DNA of 64,000 nt from Solibacillus sp. FSL W7-1436 (GCF_038007305.1 NZ_JBBOWV010000001.1:1127501-1191500); one strand, 5' to 3'. Numbered from the stretch's first letter, positions 17,234 through 25,517 are shown. Translations and numbers: made by a program. Notes: generated by a model from the sequence alone, not told the origin.

Positions 17234-18106
17234 ATGACTAAAAAAACTTACTCGATACAACAAGTATCTAACTTAACGAATCTTTCTAAACAACTGATCC
17301 GAAAATGGGAAGATCGCTACCAGATTATTCAACCTGGCAGATTAGACAATGGCTACCGCATATATACGGAAGATGAAGTTCAAACGTTATTGCAGCTGAA
17401 ACAATACGTTAATAGCGGTATGACAATCAAACAAGCGGTAGATCACTATATTAAAAATAAGGATATACCGGAAGAAGATCCTGTATCATTCTTCCACAAA
17501 GCGCTAATTCAAGCCGGCACCGAAGCGAATGAGCATAAAATTTTGCATTTGCTCGAACAGGCTCATCATAAATTTGGTGTTGAGAAACTAATTAAAGACA
17601 TCGTCGTTCCCTTCCTCCATGAAGTTGGACAGCTTTGGTGCGAAAAAGCCTGGGGTGAATACCAAGAAGCAATAAGCAGTCAAACAGTGCGTGACTTTTT
17701 AAGCCACCTTCGTCGACATTTTTATGTTCCGGACGATGCACCACTCGCATTAGGAAGCTGTCTACCTGGAGAAAGACATGAAATCCCTATGCAAATTCTG
17801 CTTATCCAATGTATGTTGCGGGGTTACCGCACATTGATGCTTGGACCTTCACCCGCTCCAACAGCGATCCAATCCGCTATCGCCTTGAAGAAGCCAGCAA
17901 TTGTTTTGCTGACAGGATCTACCGAGATCGCTTACAATGAATTTGCCCAATCCATTCATACACTGGAAAAATTGGCACAAGTTCATGAGCATATTTCTTT
18001 TTATATCGGTGGTGCAGGGACAGAAGCTTTTTATGAACAGTTCCAATTAAAAGCATTAAAATTAGCAAGAACAATTGATGATATTCTTCCTCCCGCTAAT
18101 CTTTAG
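17234..18106 (+). CDS. MerR-family regulator with a B12-binding-like sensor domain (CarH/LitR-like)
   Basis: A 290-residue regulator. The N-terminal MerR helix-turn-helix spans residues 5-75 (YSIQQVSNLTNLSKQLIRKWEDRY, then NGYRIYTEDEV). Residues 85-165 match the helical cap of B12 photoreceptors, with a Trp at 135. The usual W-X9-EH motif reads W-X9-EA here (Glu145-Ala146), so the His that covers the upper cobalamin face is lost. The C-terminal Rossmann-like domain keeps GERHEIP at 179-185, matching the lower-ligand pattern D/E-x-H-x-x-G with His182 kept and Pro for Gly. It may bind a modified B12 or have lost ligand binding. GGAGGTGG precedes the ATG. It is divergent from an MMPL exporter gene, its likely target. 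Confidence 0.8.
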   Translation: MTKKTYSIQQVSNLTNLSKQLIRKWEDRYQIIQPGRLDNGYRIYTEDEVQTLLQLKQYVNSGMTIKQAVDHYIKNKDIPEEDPVSFFHKALIQAGTEANEHKILHLLEQAHHKFGVEKLIKDIVVPFLHEVGQLWCEKAWGEYQEAISSQTVRDFLSHLRRHFYVPDDAPLALGSCLPGERHEIPMQILLIQCMLRGYRTLMLGPSPAPTAIQSAIALKKPAIVLLTGSTEIAYNEFAQSIHTLEKLAQVHEHISFYIGGAGTEAFYEQFQLKALKLARTIDDILPPANL

Positions 18107-18121
18107 CATTATTCAATACTG

Positions 18122-18154
18122 AGCTCGCCGTACTTCTAGCACAGCGAGCTTTTT
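18122..18154 (+). terminator. Terminator after the MerR/B12 gene
   Basis: AGCTCGC (18122-18128) pairs with GCGAGCT (18144-18150) and is followed by TTTTC on the plus strand. Confidence 0.75.
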
Positions 18155-18177
18155 CTTATTGTTTCCGAAAAGCAAAA

Positions 18178-18212
18178 ATTGACCACTTTGCCTGATTTGC
18201 AAAATGGCCAAT
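18178..18212 (-). terminator. Terminator after the 73-aa gene
   Basis: An imperfect 14-bp stem (18178-18191 with 18199-18212) has a T-run on the minus strand. It lies 20 nt past the stop of the small acidic protein gene. Confidence 0.6.
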
Positions 18213-18232
18213 CTTTGAACTGTAATTGTAAA

Positions 18233-18454
18233 TTATTTATCTTTCGTTTCGTCCGGCTGGTTTTTACGTTCACTGCCTGAAGTAGTTTTTGTGTTCGCAC
18301 GATATTTTTCATCTTTTACTTGATCGTTCAATTCTTCCACCGGAATCGGATCCACAAATTTCATTTCCTCATCTATATCGAAAATGCTTTCGTTTTCGGT
18401 ATTCAATAAATCTGGATTGTCGAGTTTTTTATGTTTGATTTTATCGTCTTTCAT
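18233..18454 (-). CDS. Small acidic hypothetical protein (73 aa)
   Basis: A 73-residue hydrophilic protein, rich in Asp, Glu and Lys, with no membrane segment or cysteines. It starts MKDDKIKHKKLDNPDLL and ends in a charged disordered tail. A good GGGAGG lies 9-10 nt before the ATG, and terminators flank the gene, so it is likely expressed. No family was recognised. Composition suggests an intrinsically disordered protein. Confidence 0.6.
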   Translation of the reverse strand: MKDDKIKHKKLDNPDLLNTENESIFDIDEEMKFVDPIPVEELNDQVKDEKYRANTKTTSGSERKNQPDETKDK

Positions 18455-18540
18455 TTATAAAAACCTCCCTTTCGAATAGTCTCTTATCTTTTACCCGAAA
18501 GTGGAGAGGGTTACACTTTTACTTTTAAACAAGAACTTAT

Positions 18541-18834
18541 TCATTTTTTAAAGTTAATATTTTTCTCCGCCATCGCATGTTTTAATACTGGCAATGAAGA
18601 AGGTCCGATTCCATGCAATTGCATAATTTCTTTTTCCGTAAATTCAGCAAGATGCTCCAGCTCGGTTATACCTGCATTCATCAGTGCATTACGTGCAGGT
18701 GAGGATAAACGAGATAAGAAACCTTCCGAAGGCTTTTTCTCTAGCTCACATTTAGGGCAAGTCCCACAATCTGTACTTTTATAATACCGGTGTCCCATTG
18801 GACAAATACGCAATGTTCTCTCCCTTTTCACCAT
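18541..18834 (-). CDS. Small zinc-ribbon / helix-hairpin-helix protein (RNAP alpha-CTD-like)
   Basis: A 97-residue protein with two parts. Residues 9-30 form a zinc-ribbon-like segment with four cysteines (CPMGHRYYKSTDCGTCPKCE: Cys, Cys, Cys-x-x-Cys). Residues 38-97 resemble the C-terminal domain of RNA polymerase alpha and related HhH units (LSSPARNALMNAGITELEHL ... LHGIGPSSLPVLKHAM). The combination suggests a nucleic-acid-binding accessory protein, but the target is unknown. The ATG at 18834 has AGGAG 9 nt upstream. A TTG 9 nt before it is less likely. Confidence 0.72.
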   Translation of the reverse strand: MVKRERTLRICPMGHRYYKSTDCGTCPKCELEKKPSEGFLSRLSSPARNALMNAGITELEHLAEFTEKEIMQLHGIGPSSLPVLKHAMAEKNINFKK

Positions 18835-18926
18835 TCCCGCCAACTCCTGTTAATTTTGATTTAATTACCACTATTCTAACCTAAAAAAATCCGTTGTACG
18901 ATTTCTACGTACAACGGATTTTTCTA

Positions 18927-20516
18927 TTATGCTTTCACAAATTCACGTGAATCAACATTACGGATCATATAGTCAAATGCCCCTAAAGCAGCTGTTGCCC
19001 CAGACCCCATTGAAATGACAATTTGCTTGTACACTGTGTCTGTGCAATCGCCAGCAGCAAAAACTCCCGGAATATTGGTTGCACCGTGCTTATCTATAAC
19101 AATTTCACCATGCGCATTCATTTCTACAGTCCCTTCAAGGAACTCTGTATTTGGCAATAGACCAATTTGAACGAATACACCTTGTACTTCGATATGCTTT
19201 TCTTCACCTGTCACAACGTCTTTATACGTTAAGCCATTTACTTTATCAGTACCTGTAATTTCAGTAGTTAAAGCATTTGTAATAACAGTTACGTTTTTCA
19301 GACTGCGAACGCGCTCTTGCAACACTTTATCCGCCTTCAACTCACCGTTACGTTGGATTAACGTAACACGGTTTACAATACCCGCTAAGTCGATTGCCGC
19401 TTCTACACCGGAGTTACCGCCACCGATCACTGCAACATCTTTCCCTTTGAAAATCGGGCCGTCGCAATGCGGGCAATACGCAACACCTTTATTTTTAAAT
19501 TCTTCCTCACCAGGTACCTCGAGTTGACGATAGCGGGCCCCTGTGGAAAGGATAACTGTTTTCCCTTTTAACACCGCGCCATTTTCCAACGTCACTTCGA
19601 TTAAATCTTTCTTCTCGATTTTTGCTGCACGTTGTGATTTCATCACATCGATTTCATAGTCCAATACATGCGCTTCTAAGCTTGAGACAAATGCAGGACC
19701 TTCTGTAGCCTTTGTCCCGATAATATTTTCAATTGATAACGTATCGTTAACCTGACCACCGAAGCGCTCTGCTACGATACCTGTACGGATTCCTTTACGC
19801 GCTGAATAAATAGCAGCCGCAGAACCTGCCGGACCGCCACCTACTACCAATACATCAAAAACTTCCTTATCTGCAAATTCCGATCCGTCCGATACTTCAC
19901 CTAACTTCGTTAAAATATCTTCCAGCTCCATCCGGCCGCCACCGAAGTTTTCGCCGTTTAGATATACAGTAGGCACTGCCATAATATCTCGATCTTTAAT
20001 TTCAGCCTGGAATGCCCCACCTTCGATCATCACGTTCGAGATGTTCGGATTTAAAACCGCCATAATGTTTAATGCCTGCACAACATCCGGACAGTTGTGA
20101 CAAGTAAGACTTACGTACGTTTCAAACTTCAATGGCTGCTTAATCGCCTGAATACGTTTTACAACCGCTGCATCGATTTTTGGTGCACGACCAGAAACTT
20201 GTAATAGCGCTAAAACTAATGATGTAAATTCATGGCCTAGTGGTAACCCGGCAAATGTAATACCGGAGTCCCCTTCACCTACTTTATTAATACTGAAACT
20301 CGGTGTACGTTCTAATAATGCGTGTTGCACTGTAATACGAGGCGACATCTTTTCCAGTTCTTCAACTAAATTGAGCATTTCCTGCGATGTTTTATCGTCA
20401 TTAACACTCACTTTAATTAATAAATCACCTTCGAGCATCGATAAATACTGCTGTAATTGCGCTTTAATCTGATTATCTAACACTGCATAAGCTGCTGTAT
20501 GAATACCTCTTATCAT
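18927..20516 (-). CDS. ahpF: Alkyl hydroperoxide reductase subunit F
   Basis: A 529-residue flavoprotein that passes electrons from NADH through FAD and two disulfides to AhpC. The N-terminal thioredoxin-like domain pair carries CHNC at Cys139/Cys142. FAD binding is [17 protein letters not shown] (about 227-242). The second redox pair is CPHCDGP with Cys349/Cys352, and NADH binding is [17 protein letters not shown]. The C-terminal [10 protein letters not shown] is complete. Length is within the AhpF range (about 509-530). GGGAGGG is close to the ATG at 20516. It lies 176 nt downstream of ahpC behind a hairpin that probably lowers its expression relative to ahpC. Confidence 0.95.
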   Translation of the reverse strand: MIRGIHTAAYAVLDNQIKAQLQQYLSMLEGDLLIKVSVNDDKTSQEMLNLVEELEKMSPRITVQHALLERTPSFSINKVGEGDSGITFAGLPLGHEFTSLVLALLQVSGRAPKIDAAVVKRIQAIKQPLKFETYVSLTCHNCPDVVQALNIMAVLNPNISNVMIEGGAFQAEIKDRDIMAVPTVYLNGENFGGGRMELEDILTKLGEVSDGSEFADKEVFDVLVVGGGPAGSAAAIYSARKGIRTGIVAERFGGQVNDTLSIENIIGTKATEGPAFVSSLEAHVLDYEIDVMKSQRAAKIEKKDLIEVTLENGAVLKGKTVILSTGARYRQLEVPGEEEFKNKGVAYCPHCDGPIFKGKDVAVIGGGNSGVEAAIDLAGIVNRVTLIQRNGELKADKVLQERVRSLKNVTVITNALTTEITGTDKVNGLTYKDVVTGEEKHIEVQGVFVQIGLLPNTEFLEGTVEMNAHGEIVIDKHGATNIPGVFAAGDCTDTVYKQIVISMGSGATAALGAFDYMIRNVDSREFVKA

Positions 20517-20628
20517 TCCCTCCCGAAAAATAAGCGGCCATTCTCCCTCAAATACAGCCAGCCTTTCACCTCTTTCATATTAAATTTAAAAGATAGAGAG
20601 CTTACCTTTTTCCCCTAGTTAAAAACAG

Positions 20629-20667
20629 AGCGACAAAAACTTAGCCGTAACGGTTGTTTTTGTCGCT
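20629..20667 (-). terminator. ahpC-ahpF intercistronic hairpin (partial terminator)
   Basis: AGCGACAAAAAC (20629-20640) pairs perfectly with GTTTTTGTCGCT (20656-20667), 12 bp, with T5 shortly after on the minus strand. It is probably a leaky terminator giving more ahpC than ahpF message. Confidence 0.75.
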
Positions 20668-20692
20668 TACTGTTTGTTATTTACTACTCAGT

Positions 20693-21256
20693 TTAGATTT
20701 TACCTACTAGATCTAAGCTTGGCGTTAACGTTTCTCCGCCTTCTTCCCATTTAGCCGGGCAAACTTCACCTGGATTGTTACGTACATATTGAGCCGCTTT
20801 AATTTTATTCACTAAAATTGAAGCGTCACGGCCGATACCGCCAGCATTGATTTCTAATGCTTGTACAACGCCGTCTGGATCGATGATGAATGTACCGCGC
20901 TCAGCTAAACCATCTTCTTCATTTAACACATCAAATGCCTTAGAAATTGTATGAGATGGGTCACCAATCATGATGTACTCAATTTTACCGATTGCTTCAG
21001 AAGTATCATGCCATGCTTTATGAGTGAAGTGTGTATCAGTCGATACTGAGTAAACTTCTACTCCTAAAGATTTTAAAGTAGCATATTCGTTTTGTAAGTC
21101 TTCTAACTCAGTTGGGCAAACGAATGTGAAGTCTGCTGGGTAGAAGCATACTACTGACCATTGTCCTTTGAAGTTTTCTGAAGTTACGTCAATGAATTCA
21201 CCTTTTTGGAATGCTTTCGCAGCGAATGGTGCGATTTCTTTACCGATTAATGCCAT
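20693..21256 (-). CDS. ahpC: Alkyl hydroperoxide reductase subunit C (2-Cys peroxiredoxin)
   Basis: A 187-residue peroxiredoxin reducing organic hydroperoxides and H2O2. The peroxidatic Cys47 is in [13 protein letters not shown], and the resolving Cys166 is in [10 protein letters not shown]-loop and C-terminal parts needed for decamers are present. AGGAGG precedes the ATG. It has its own sigma-A promoter with a PerR box in the leader and is followed by ahpF, its reductase. Confidence 0.97.
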   Translation of the reverse strand: MALIGKEIAPFAAKAFQKGEFIDVTSENFKGQWSVVCFYPADFTFVCPTELEDLQNEYATLKSLGVEVYSVSTDTHFTHKAWHDTSEAIGKIEYIMIGDPSHTISKAFDVLNEEDGLAERGTFIIDPDGVVQALEINAGGIGRDASILVNKIKAAQYVRNNPGEVCPAKWEEGGETLTPSLDLVGKI

Positions 21257-21286
21257 TTTAAAATTCCTCCTATATAAAGATCAATG

Positions 21287-21301
21287 AAATAATTATTATA
21301 A
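21287..21301 (-). promoter_or_regulatory. PerR box in the ahpC leader
   Basis: The 15-nt sequence AAATAATTATTATAA matches the PerR consensus TTATAATNATTATAA at all but the first two positions. It lies just downstream of the ahpC promoter start point, where PerR-Fe would block transcription until peroxide oxidises it. PerR control of ahpCF is established in B. subtilis; its presence here is from the match. Confidence 0.72.
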
Positions 21302-21324
21302 AATAATTATTATTACCATCCAAA

Positions 21325-21353
21325 ATTATCTTACATTAGCTATATTTCGTCAA
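21325..21353 (-). promoter_or_regulatory. ahpC sigma-A promoter
   Basis: On the minus strand TTGACG (21353-21348), a 17-bp spacer and GATAAT (21330-21325) give a good sigma-A promoter about 70 nt before the ahpC start. Confidence 0.75.
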
Positions 21354-21657
21354 CCTTCGAAGAGTTAAATTCAACAAATACTTCTACAATAAACCGCACA
21401 TTTGTGTCGCACAATAAAGGCGCAGAGATTAAAATGCATAAAAAAACTACTTTAAATCATCATCATGTCTTTAAAACACTATTTTTGTATATTCATTTTA
21501 GTGAAGTATAGTTATTATAATTATAACTTTCTCTTCATCCCTTATATCAGGTATCCAGAAATTTCTCTAAGAGTTGCCATTCTCGTTTAAGGTTCCTACA
21601 ATCAAATAAACGAGAAAAGCGTATCTGTCTACTCTCGGTATTTCCCTCCAAATATAA
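21354..21657. other. Non-coding gap with an orphan PerR-like box and possible small RNA
   Basis: No gene is seen. At 21512-21526 TTATTATAATTATAA matches the PerR consensus at 13 of 14 defined positions, better than the ahpC box. On the plus strand TTGTAT (21485-21490), 16 bp and TATAGT (21507-21512) could be a promoter overlapping the box. The next terminator-like hairpin on that strand is at 21658-21699, which would give a transcript of about 180 nt with no start codon. A further inverted repeat CTCGTTTA/TAAACGAG lies inside at about 21574-21608. Confidence 0.4.
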
Positions 21658-21699
21658 AAAGGTCTATGCAGAAAGCTTTCACTTCCTGCATAGACCTTT
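21658..21699. terminator. Terminator between the small tandem genes and the PerR-box region
   Basis: A 14-bp perfect stem AAAGGTCTATGCAG/CTGCATAGACCTTT (21658-21671 with 21686-21699). It lies 6 nt after the stop of the first 40-aa gene on the minus strand and has T-rich sequence on the plus side too. Confidence 0.85.
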
Positions 21700-21705
21700 C
21701 TTTAA

Positions 21706-21828
21706 CTAGTTTGTAAACGACAGGACAGCATTTTTATACTTCGCTAAAAATGCAGCAGCCTCGCTTTTCGTTGTGTATTCGAACATACGAATGTCATTTG
21801 GATTATTGAACACTGTTACTACCCACAT
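21706..21828 (-). CDS. 40-aa conserved small protein, tandem copy 1
   Basis: A 40-codon gene with AAAGGAG before its ATG. It encodes MWVVTVFNNPNDIRMFEYTT followed by KSEAAAFLAKYKNAVLSFTN. It is a clear paralogue of the gene just upstream (21851-21973): MWVVTVFN, NDIR.FEYTTK, EA and KYKNA.LS.T are shared. The two keep the same length and reading frame despite many base differences, which argues for selection on protein. The pattern of a beta strand, turn, strand and helix suggests a tiny folded domain. Function is unknown. Confidence 0.75.
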   Translation of the reverse strand: MWVVTVFNNPNDIRMFEYTTKSEAAAFLAKYKNAVLSFTN

Positions 21829-21850
21829 GTTTTACCGCTCCTTTTCGTTT

Positions 21851-21973
21851 TTATTTTGTATAGGATAAGATTGCGTTTTTATACTTTTCCAATTTTGATG
21901 TTGCTTCAATTTTCGTCGTATATTCAAATATACGAATATCGTTTATATCATTAAATACTGTTACTACCCACAT
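21851..21973 (-). CDS. 40-aa conserved small protein, tandem copy 2
   Basis: The upstream partner of the previous gene, 22 nt away, also 40 residues: MWVVTVFNDINDIRIFEYTT then KIEATSKLEKYKNAILSYTK. AAAAGGAG lies 9-10 nt before the ATG. About 60 percent of the residues are shared with copy 1. The pair is presumably one transcription unit ending at the hairpin at 21658-21699. Confidence 0.75.
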   Translation of the reverse strand: MWVVTVFNDINDIRIFEYTTKIEATSKLEKYKNAILSYTK

Positions 21974-22338
21974 GTTTCATTTCTCCTTTTTTATAAAACT
22001 GTATTATAAATAGTCGATTTTCCCGTGACAGTTGCAGTTTGTTATATAACACATTTCCTGTTTTCTATTTTACTCCATTTAAACAAAAAAGAAACCCCCT
22101 AAACCCTCTTTTCACAATGCGTTCACAATTTATCTGATTTGTTTGAACAATTTATGAATACGTTGAAAATGATGAATTAAACAAAAAACAGAAGAATAGA
22201 AGATAAGCCAGCAAGTTCTGTTCTAGTACAGAATAATACCGCTTACATATAAAACCATGTTTATTTTTAATGTTTATCCTCTTCATTTTGACCAAATAAA
22301 AAAGGAATGTACAAAAAATCTGTACATCCCTTTTCTCG
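21974..22338. other. AT-rich intergenic stretch with a terminator
   Basis: No gene is seen in these 365 nt. The left part must hold the promoter of the two 40-aa genes, but I cannot single out one. The right end carries the terminator of the DUF948 gene: AAAAGGAATGTACA (22300-22313) pairing with TGTACATCCCTTTT (22321-22334), with T6 on the minus strand. Confidence 0.6.
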
Positions 22339-22740
22339 TTATGCTTTTCTCTGAATAATACCCATCGCCGTATTGGTCCAACGTTCCACCTCAGCTTGTC
22401 GTTGAGGATCGTTGTTCGCTTTCTTCATAACCTTCACAGTCGCATCGTGTGACACATCACTCACTTGGTCCAATACTTCACCTGTATTTTTGACCGATTG
22501 AATGACGGACTGGACAGATTCTTTTTTATATTCGATATCTGCCATCAAATGATTGACTGTTGTTGATAATTTCGCTGTTTCGGTTTGAATAGGATTCAGC
22601 TGTTTTTTAATTCCTTCAGCATGTGCCATCAGTACTGTAACGACCTTTTTTATTGGTCCGATTACTACAATAATACAGACAATTAACAGAACTACAGCAA
22701 TTCCCAGGATAACGAGGGCTGCTATTAACCACGGATTCAT
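22339..22740 (-). CDS. DUF948-family membrane protein (YtxG-like)
   Basis: A 133-residue protein with one strong N-terminal membrane helix (residues 4-30, LIAALVILGIAVVLLIVCII) followed by a long amphipathic/coiled-coil region (LNPIQTETAKLSTTVNHLMADIEYKKESVQSVIQSVK). This is the layout of DUF948 general-stress proteins such as YtxG. The role is unknown. AAGGAGG lies before the ATG, and it is a single gene with its own terminator. Confidence 0.75.
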   Translation of the reverse strand: MNPWLIAALVILGIAVVLLIVCIIVVIGPIKKVVTVLMAHAEGIKKQLNPIQTETAKLSTTVNHLMADIEYKKESVQSVIQSVKNTGEVLDQVSDVSHDATVKVMKKANNDPQRQAEVERWTNTAMGIIQRKA

Positions 22741-22845
22741 AAAATATGCCTCCTTATTAAAATTCCTTCATTTCTTACATATACCCAACTTTCTCCTAAC
22801 AATACACTAAATATTTTATCATGTAAGTTAAATACTCTTGACCTT

Positions 22846-24423
22846 TTATAAATAACGTCTTGCACCCGAATAGTTCTTTTTGTAAACACCGCTATTCATT
22901 GATTCGATTTTCACTTTTGATGCGTAGTGAGGTGCATGTAACATTTTACCGTCACCAATATAAAGGCCGACATGGTACACTTTCCCTTTGCCGCCATTAT
23001 ACGCAAAGAATACAAGGTCTCCCGGCTTTAAGTTTTTCTTCGCAACAGCCTTACCGCCTGTTGCCTGGTAGAATGAATCCCTCGGAATCATGATGCCGTG
23101 TGTACGGAATACCCCATATAAAATTCCCGAGCAGTCATATCCCCATGAAGAGGTCCCTGCCCAAAGATACGGTAATCCCAAATAACGCTTCGCTTCTTTT
23201 ATGATTGTAGCAGCTGTCGGTTTTGGAACGTCACTATAATCATCATACGATTTTGCTGCACTTTTCTTTAGCAGCTTAACCCCATCACCCGGTGTCTCCA
23301 CATAATAATATTTTGCCGTCTCATCAATTACCGGCAAAATAGTTGCGTAGCTAATCTGTAAAAATTTTGTTTTTGCATCTTTTTCTAATAGATTCGTTTT
23401 ATCAGCAGTAATAATTGCAATGCCGCAATCATCATAGTTTTTGTTCGTTGCCACAATATGAGATTGCGGAACCCATCCCGGATAACCTGCCTTTAAATAC
23501 GGTACATATTGATCTTTTGCCGCGACACGTTGCCATTTTCCTTTTGTTTCAAGCAATGATACTTCATCGCCATACAATGCCTGAGTATCTGTACGACCAA
23601 CAAGCCATTTCTTTTGTGACAAACTTAATGATGAAATCCATTTTTGCATTTCTACCGGATTTTTTGTCGACGGGTAATCCACAGCACGTGCCTGATTAGG
23701 TTTATTCCATAGATTCGTTACAGCGACATCTACTACATAACGCTTTTTCGACGTTTCTTTTACACAGCTTTGGAACACAGGCTGTTCAGGTTCAGTAGGT
23801 CTTAATGACGGCTCAATAATTCTTGCAATATATGAAACAAAATCTCCGCGGGTCATCATATCGTTCGGGAAGAATTTTTGACTTTTTGCCGGGTATACAA
23901 TTTTATTTGCTGCTAATGCTTGAATTGCAGGGACGGCACTATGATTTTTTGCAATATCCGTATATGGAATTGCGGCTTGACCAGTTAACTGAAAAGCAGG
24001 TACCAAAATCTTTACCGCCTGTGCACGCGTTAATTTTGCATCCGGATTAAATTTCCCTTCAAAACCTGTCATCATGCCAAGCTGAGTTATTGCAGCAATG
24101 ACAGGCATACGCGGATCTTCTGCAGGAATGTCTAAATATGTAGGAATTGTACTCGTTTCTAAATCAATTTGCAGTGTGCGTACGATAAACTCAGCTACTT
24201 CATACCTTGTAATTGGATCATCCGCACGAAATGCATCGTTTGGCGATTGTAACACTCCACCAAAATTATATAACACTGTAAGTTCTTCATTTAATTTAGA
24301 GTCATTTTTTACATCTGAGAACATTTGGGCATAGCCTGTATTTGCTGCTGCCGCTATCAGGAAAAAAATAATTCCAATTTGAAGTAAAATTTTCCTCATT
24401 CTTTTCATATTCCCGCTTATCAT
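22846..24423 (-). CDS. Secreted SLH-domain NlpC/P60 peptidoglycan endopeptidase
   Basis: A 525-residue exported protein. A signal peptide (about residues 1-32, ending NTGYAQ) is followed by three SLH repeats (FSDVKNDSKLNEELTVLYNFG..., ITRYEVAEFIVRTL; YLDIPAEDPRMPVIAAITQLGMM..., LTRAQAVKIL; YTDIAKNHSAVPAIQALA..., MTRGDFVSYIARI). These bind secondary cell wall polymer. An SH3-like middle part follows (about 245-400). The C-terminal NlpC/P60 domain has the catalytic Cys in WGYDCSGILYG, then HVGLYIGDGK and HAPHY giving the His pair. It probably cuts stem peptides during growth. The ATG at 24423 has GGGAGG 9 nt upstream. Confidence 0.88.
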   Translation of the reverse strand: MISGNMKRMRKILLQIGIIFFLIAAAANTGYAQMFSDVKNDSKLNEELTVLYNFGGVLQSPNDAFRADDPITRYEVAEFIVRTLQIDLETSTIPTYLDIPAEDPRMPVIAAITQLGMMTGFEGKFNPDAKLTRAQAVKILVPAFQLTGQAAIPYTDIAKNHSAVPAIQALAANKIVYPAKSQKFFPNDMMTRGDFVSYIARIIEPSLRPTEPEQPVFQSCVKETSKKRYVVDVAVTNLWNKPNQARAVDYPSTKNPVEMQKWISSLSLSQKKWLVGRTDTQALYGDEVSLLETKGKWQRVAAKDQYVPYLKAGYPGWVPQSHIVATNKNYDDCGIAIITADKTNLLEKDAKTKFLQISYATILPVIDETAKYYYVETPGDGVKLLKKSAAKSYDDYSDVPKPTAATIIKEAKRYLGLPYLWAGTSSWGYDCSGILYGVFRTHGIMIPRDSFYQATGGKAVAKKNLKPGDLVFFAYNGGKGKVYHVGLYIGDGKMLHAPHYASKVKIESMNSGVYKKNYSGARRYL

Positions 24424-24729
24424 TTTCCATAACCTCCCATAATATAAAAATTTACCTATCTATCTCTATACGCACTTACCCTTTCTTTCTAAATATAATA
24501 GTATTAATTGTAATTTTTTTCTATGTTATTTCACTAATATTTTTTGATTTTTACAAATTTTTATTATTTCTTCTAAATTAACTGGTTCATATTTAGTTGA
24601 ATTTTTTTCACGTGGAACATAATGTGACAATTTTCGATAAATTTGCACATTATTTTTTTGTAATACAGAGGAGATTGTTACATTTTTTCACCACAAATTT
24701 ATCCTTTTAAAATTTTTAAAATCTTTTCA
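24424..24729. other. AT-rich divergent intergenic region with an inverted repeat
   Basis: No gene is seen. ATAATGTG (24619-24626) and CACATTAT (24646-24653) form an inverted repeat whose spacer is itself partly self-complementary (AATTT...AAATT). T7 follows on the plus strand, so it looks like a terminator although no plus-strand gene lies upstream. It may instead be an operator. Confidence 0.35.
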
Positions 24730-24760
24730 TTGCATGTTACGTTACGTCAGCTTTTATACT
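24730..24760 (+). promoter_or_regulatory. MerR-type promoter with a 19-bp spacer
   Basis: TTGCAT (24730-24735) and TATACT (24755-24760) are separated by 19 bp, the long spacing typical of promoters activated by MerR-family proteins through DNA distortion. The spacer contains a dyad around ACGTTACGT. The regulator gene starts 22 nt downstream, so autoregulation is likely. Confidence 0.72.
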
Positions 24761-24782
24761 ACACATATAAGGAGTGAGGAAT

Positions 24783-25517
24783 ATGTATCCAATCGGGGAA
24801 TTTTCTAAAAAGACCGGCATTACAATCCGTACTTTACGTTATTACGGAGAAAAGGGTTTATTATTACCTGCCCGTATTTCTGAAAGCGGACAGCGCTATT
24901 ACAATGACGCTAATATCATCACTGTCCAGAAGATTGTGACGTTCAAATATCTTGATTATTCTTTGGAGGAAATTAAAGAGCTGCTCAAAAAAGATATTTC
25001 TCTGCTTGAATCTTTGGAAAATCAAAAGTTACAGTTACTACAAAAGAAAAAACAGCTGGGACAAATGCTTGCAACGATTGAGACAGCCATTCACATTCAT
25101 CGGGAAAGTACGGCTGTTGATCCCACTACATTACTCCTCGTCATTCACAGTTTACTGACAGAGGATGCCCAGAAGGATTATTTAAGACAGTATCTTCCGG
25201 AGCCGCTCATTGAAAAGGTCTACAATTATTTAGATATAAACTTTATCGAAATTAATCGACGTTACATTGAAAATCTCTATGAAGTAAAACAGGCTTTCCT
25301 GCATCCGCCGGAGGACCGGGAACTAAAACGACTGATTGAACAGTTATTTTCCATTATTCCGCAAGAATTAACGAAAAGTTTAGCGCAGGAATTCGAGAAA
25401 CATCCAAATATTGATTTTGATAACTGGTTATTTACAATCCCGCTTTCTGTAGAAGAAGAAAATTGGCTCTTGGAACAAGCTGTACGATTGAAAATATTAG
25501 AGGGGGTTATTACATGA
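24783..25517 (+). CDS. MerR-family transcriptional regulator (drug/ABC-linked)
   Basis: A 244-residue regulator. The N-terminal MerR domain reads YPIGEFSKKTGITIRTLRYYGEKGLLLPARISESGQRYYND (residues 2-42). A dimerisation helix (LLESLENQKLQLLQKKKQLGQML) follows, then a C-terminal effector-binding-like helical region of about 130 residues. The ATG at 24783 has AAGGAG 8 nt upstream. An in-frame GTG 9 nt earlier overlaps that site and is rejected. Its stop overlaps the start of an ABC exporter gene (ATGA), so the two form an operon behind the MerR-type promoter, and the exporter is the likely target. Confidence 0.85.
   Translation: MYPIGEFSKKTGITIRTLRYYGEKGLLLPARISESGQRYYNDANIITVQKIVTFKYLDYSLEEIKELLKKDISLLESLENQKLQLLQKKKQLGQMLATIETAIHIHRESTAVDPTTLLLVIHSLLTEDAQKDYLRQYLPEPLIEKVYNYLDINFIEINRRYIENLYEVKQAFLHPPEDRELKRLIEQLFSIIPQELTKSLAQEFEKHPNIDFDNWLFTIPLSVEEENWLLEQAVRLKILEGVIT

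Noticed and set aside
24619-24653. Riboswitch in the 24.4-24.7 kb gap
   Set aside because: There is one inverted repeat with a T-run but no conserved aptamer-like helices, and the downstream gene has its own MerR promoter beyond it.
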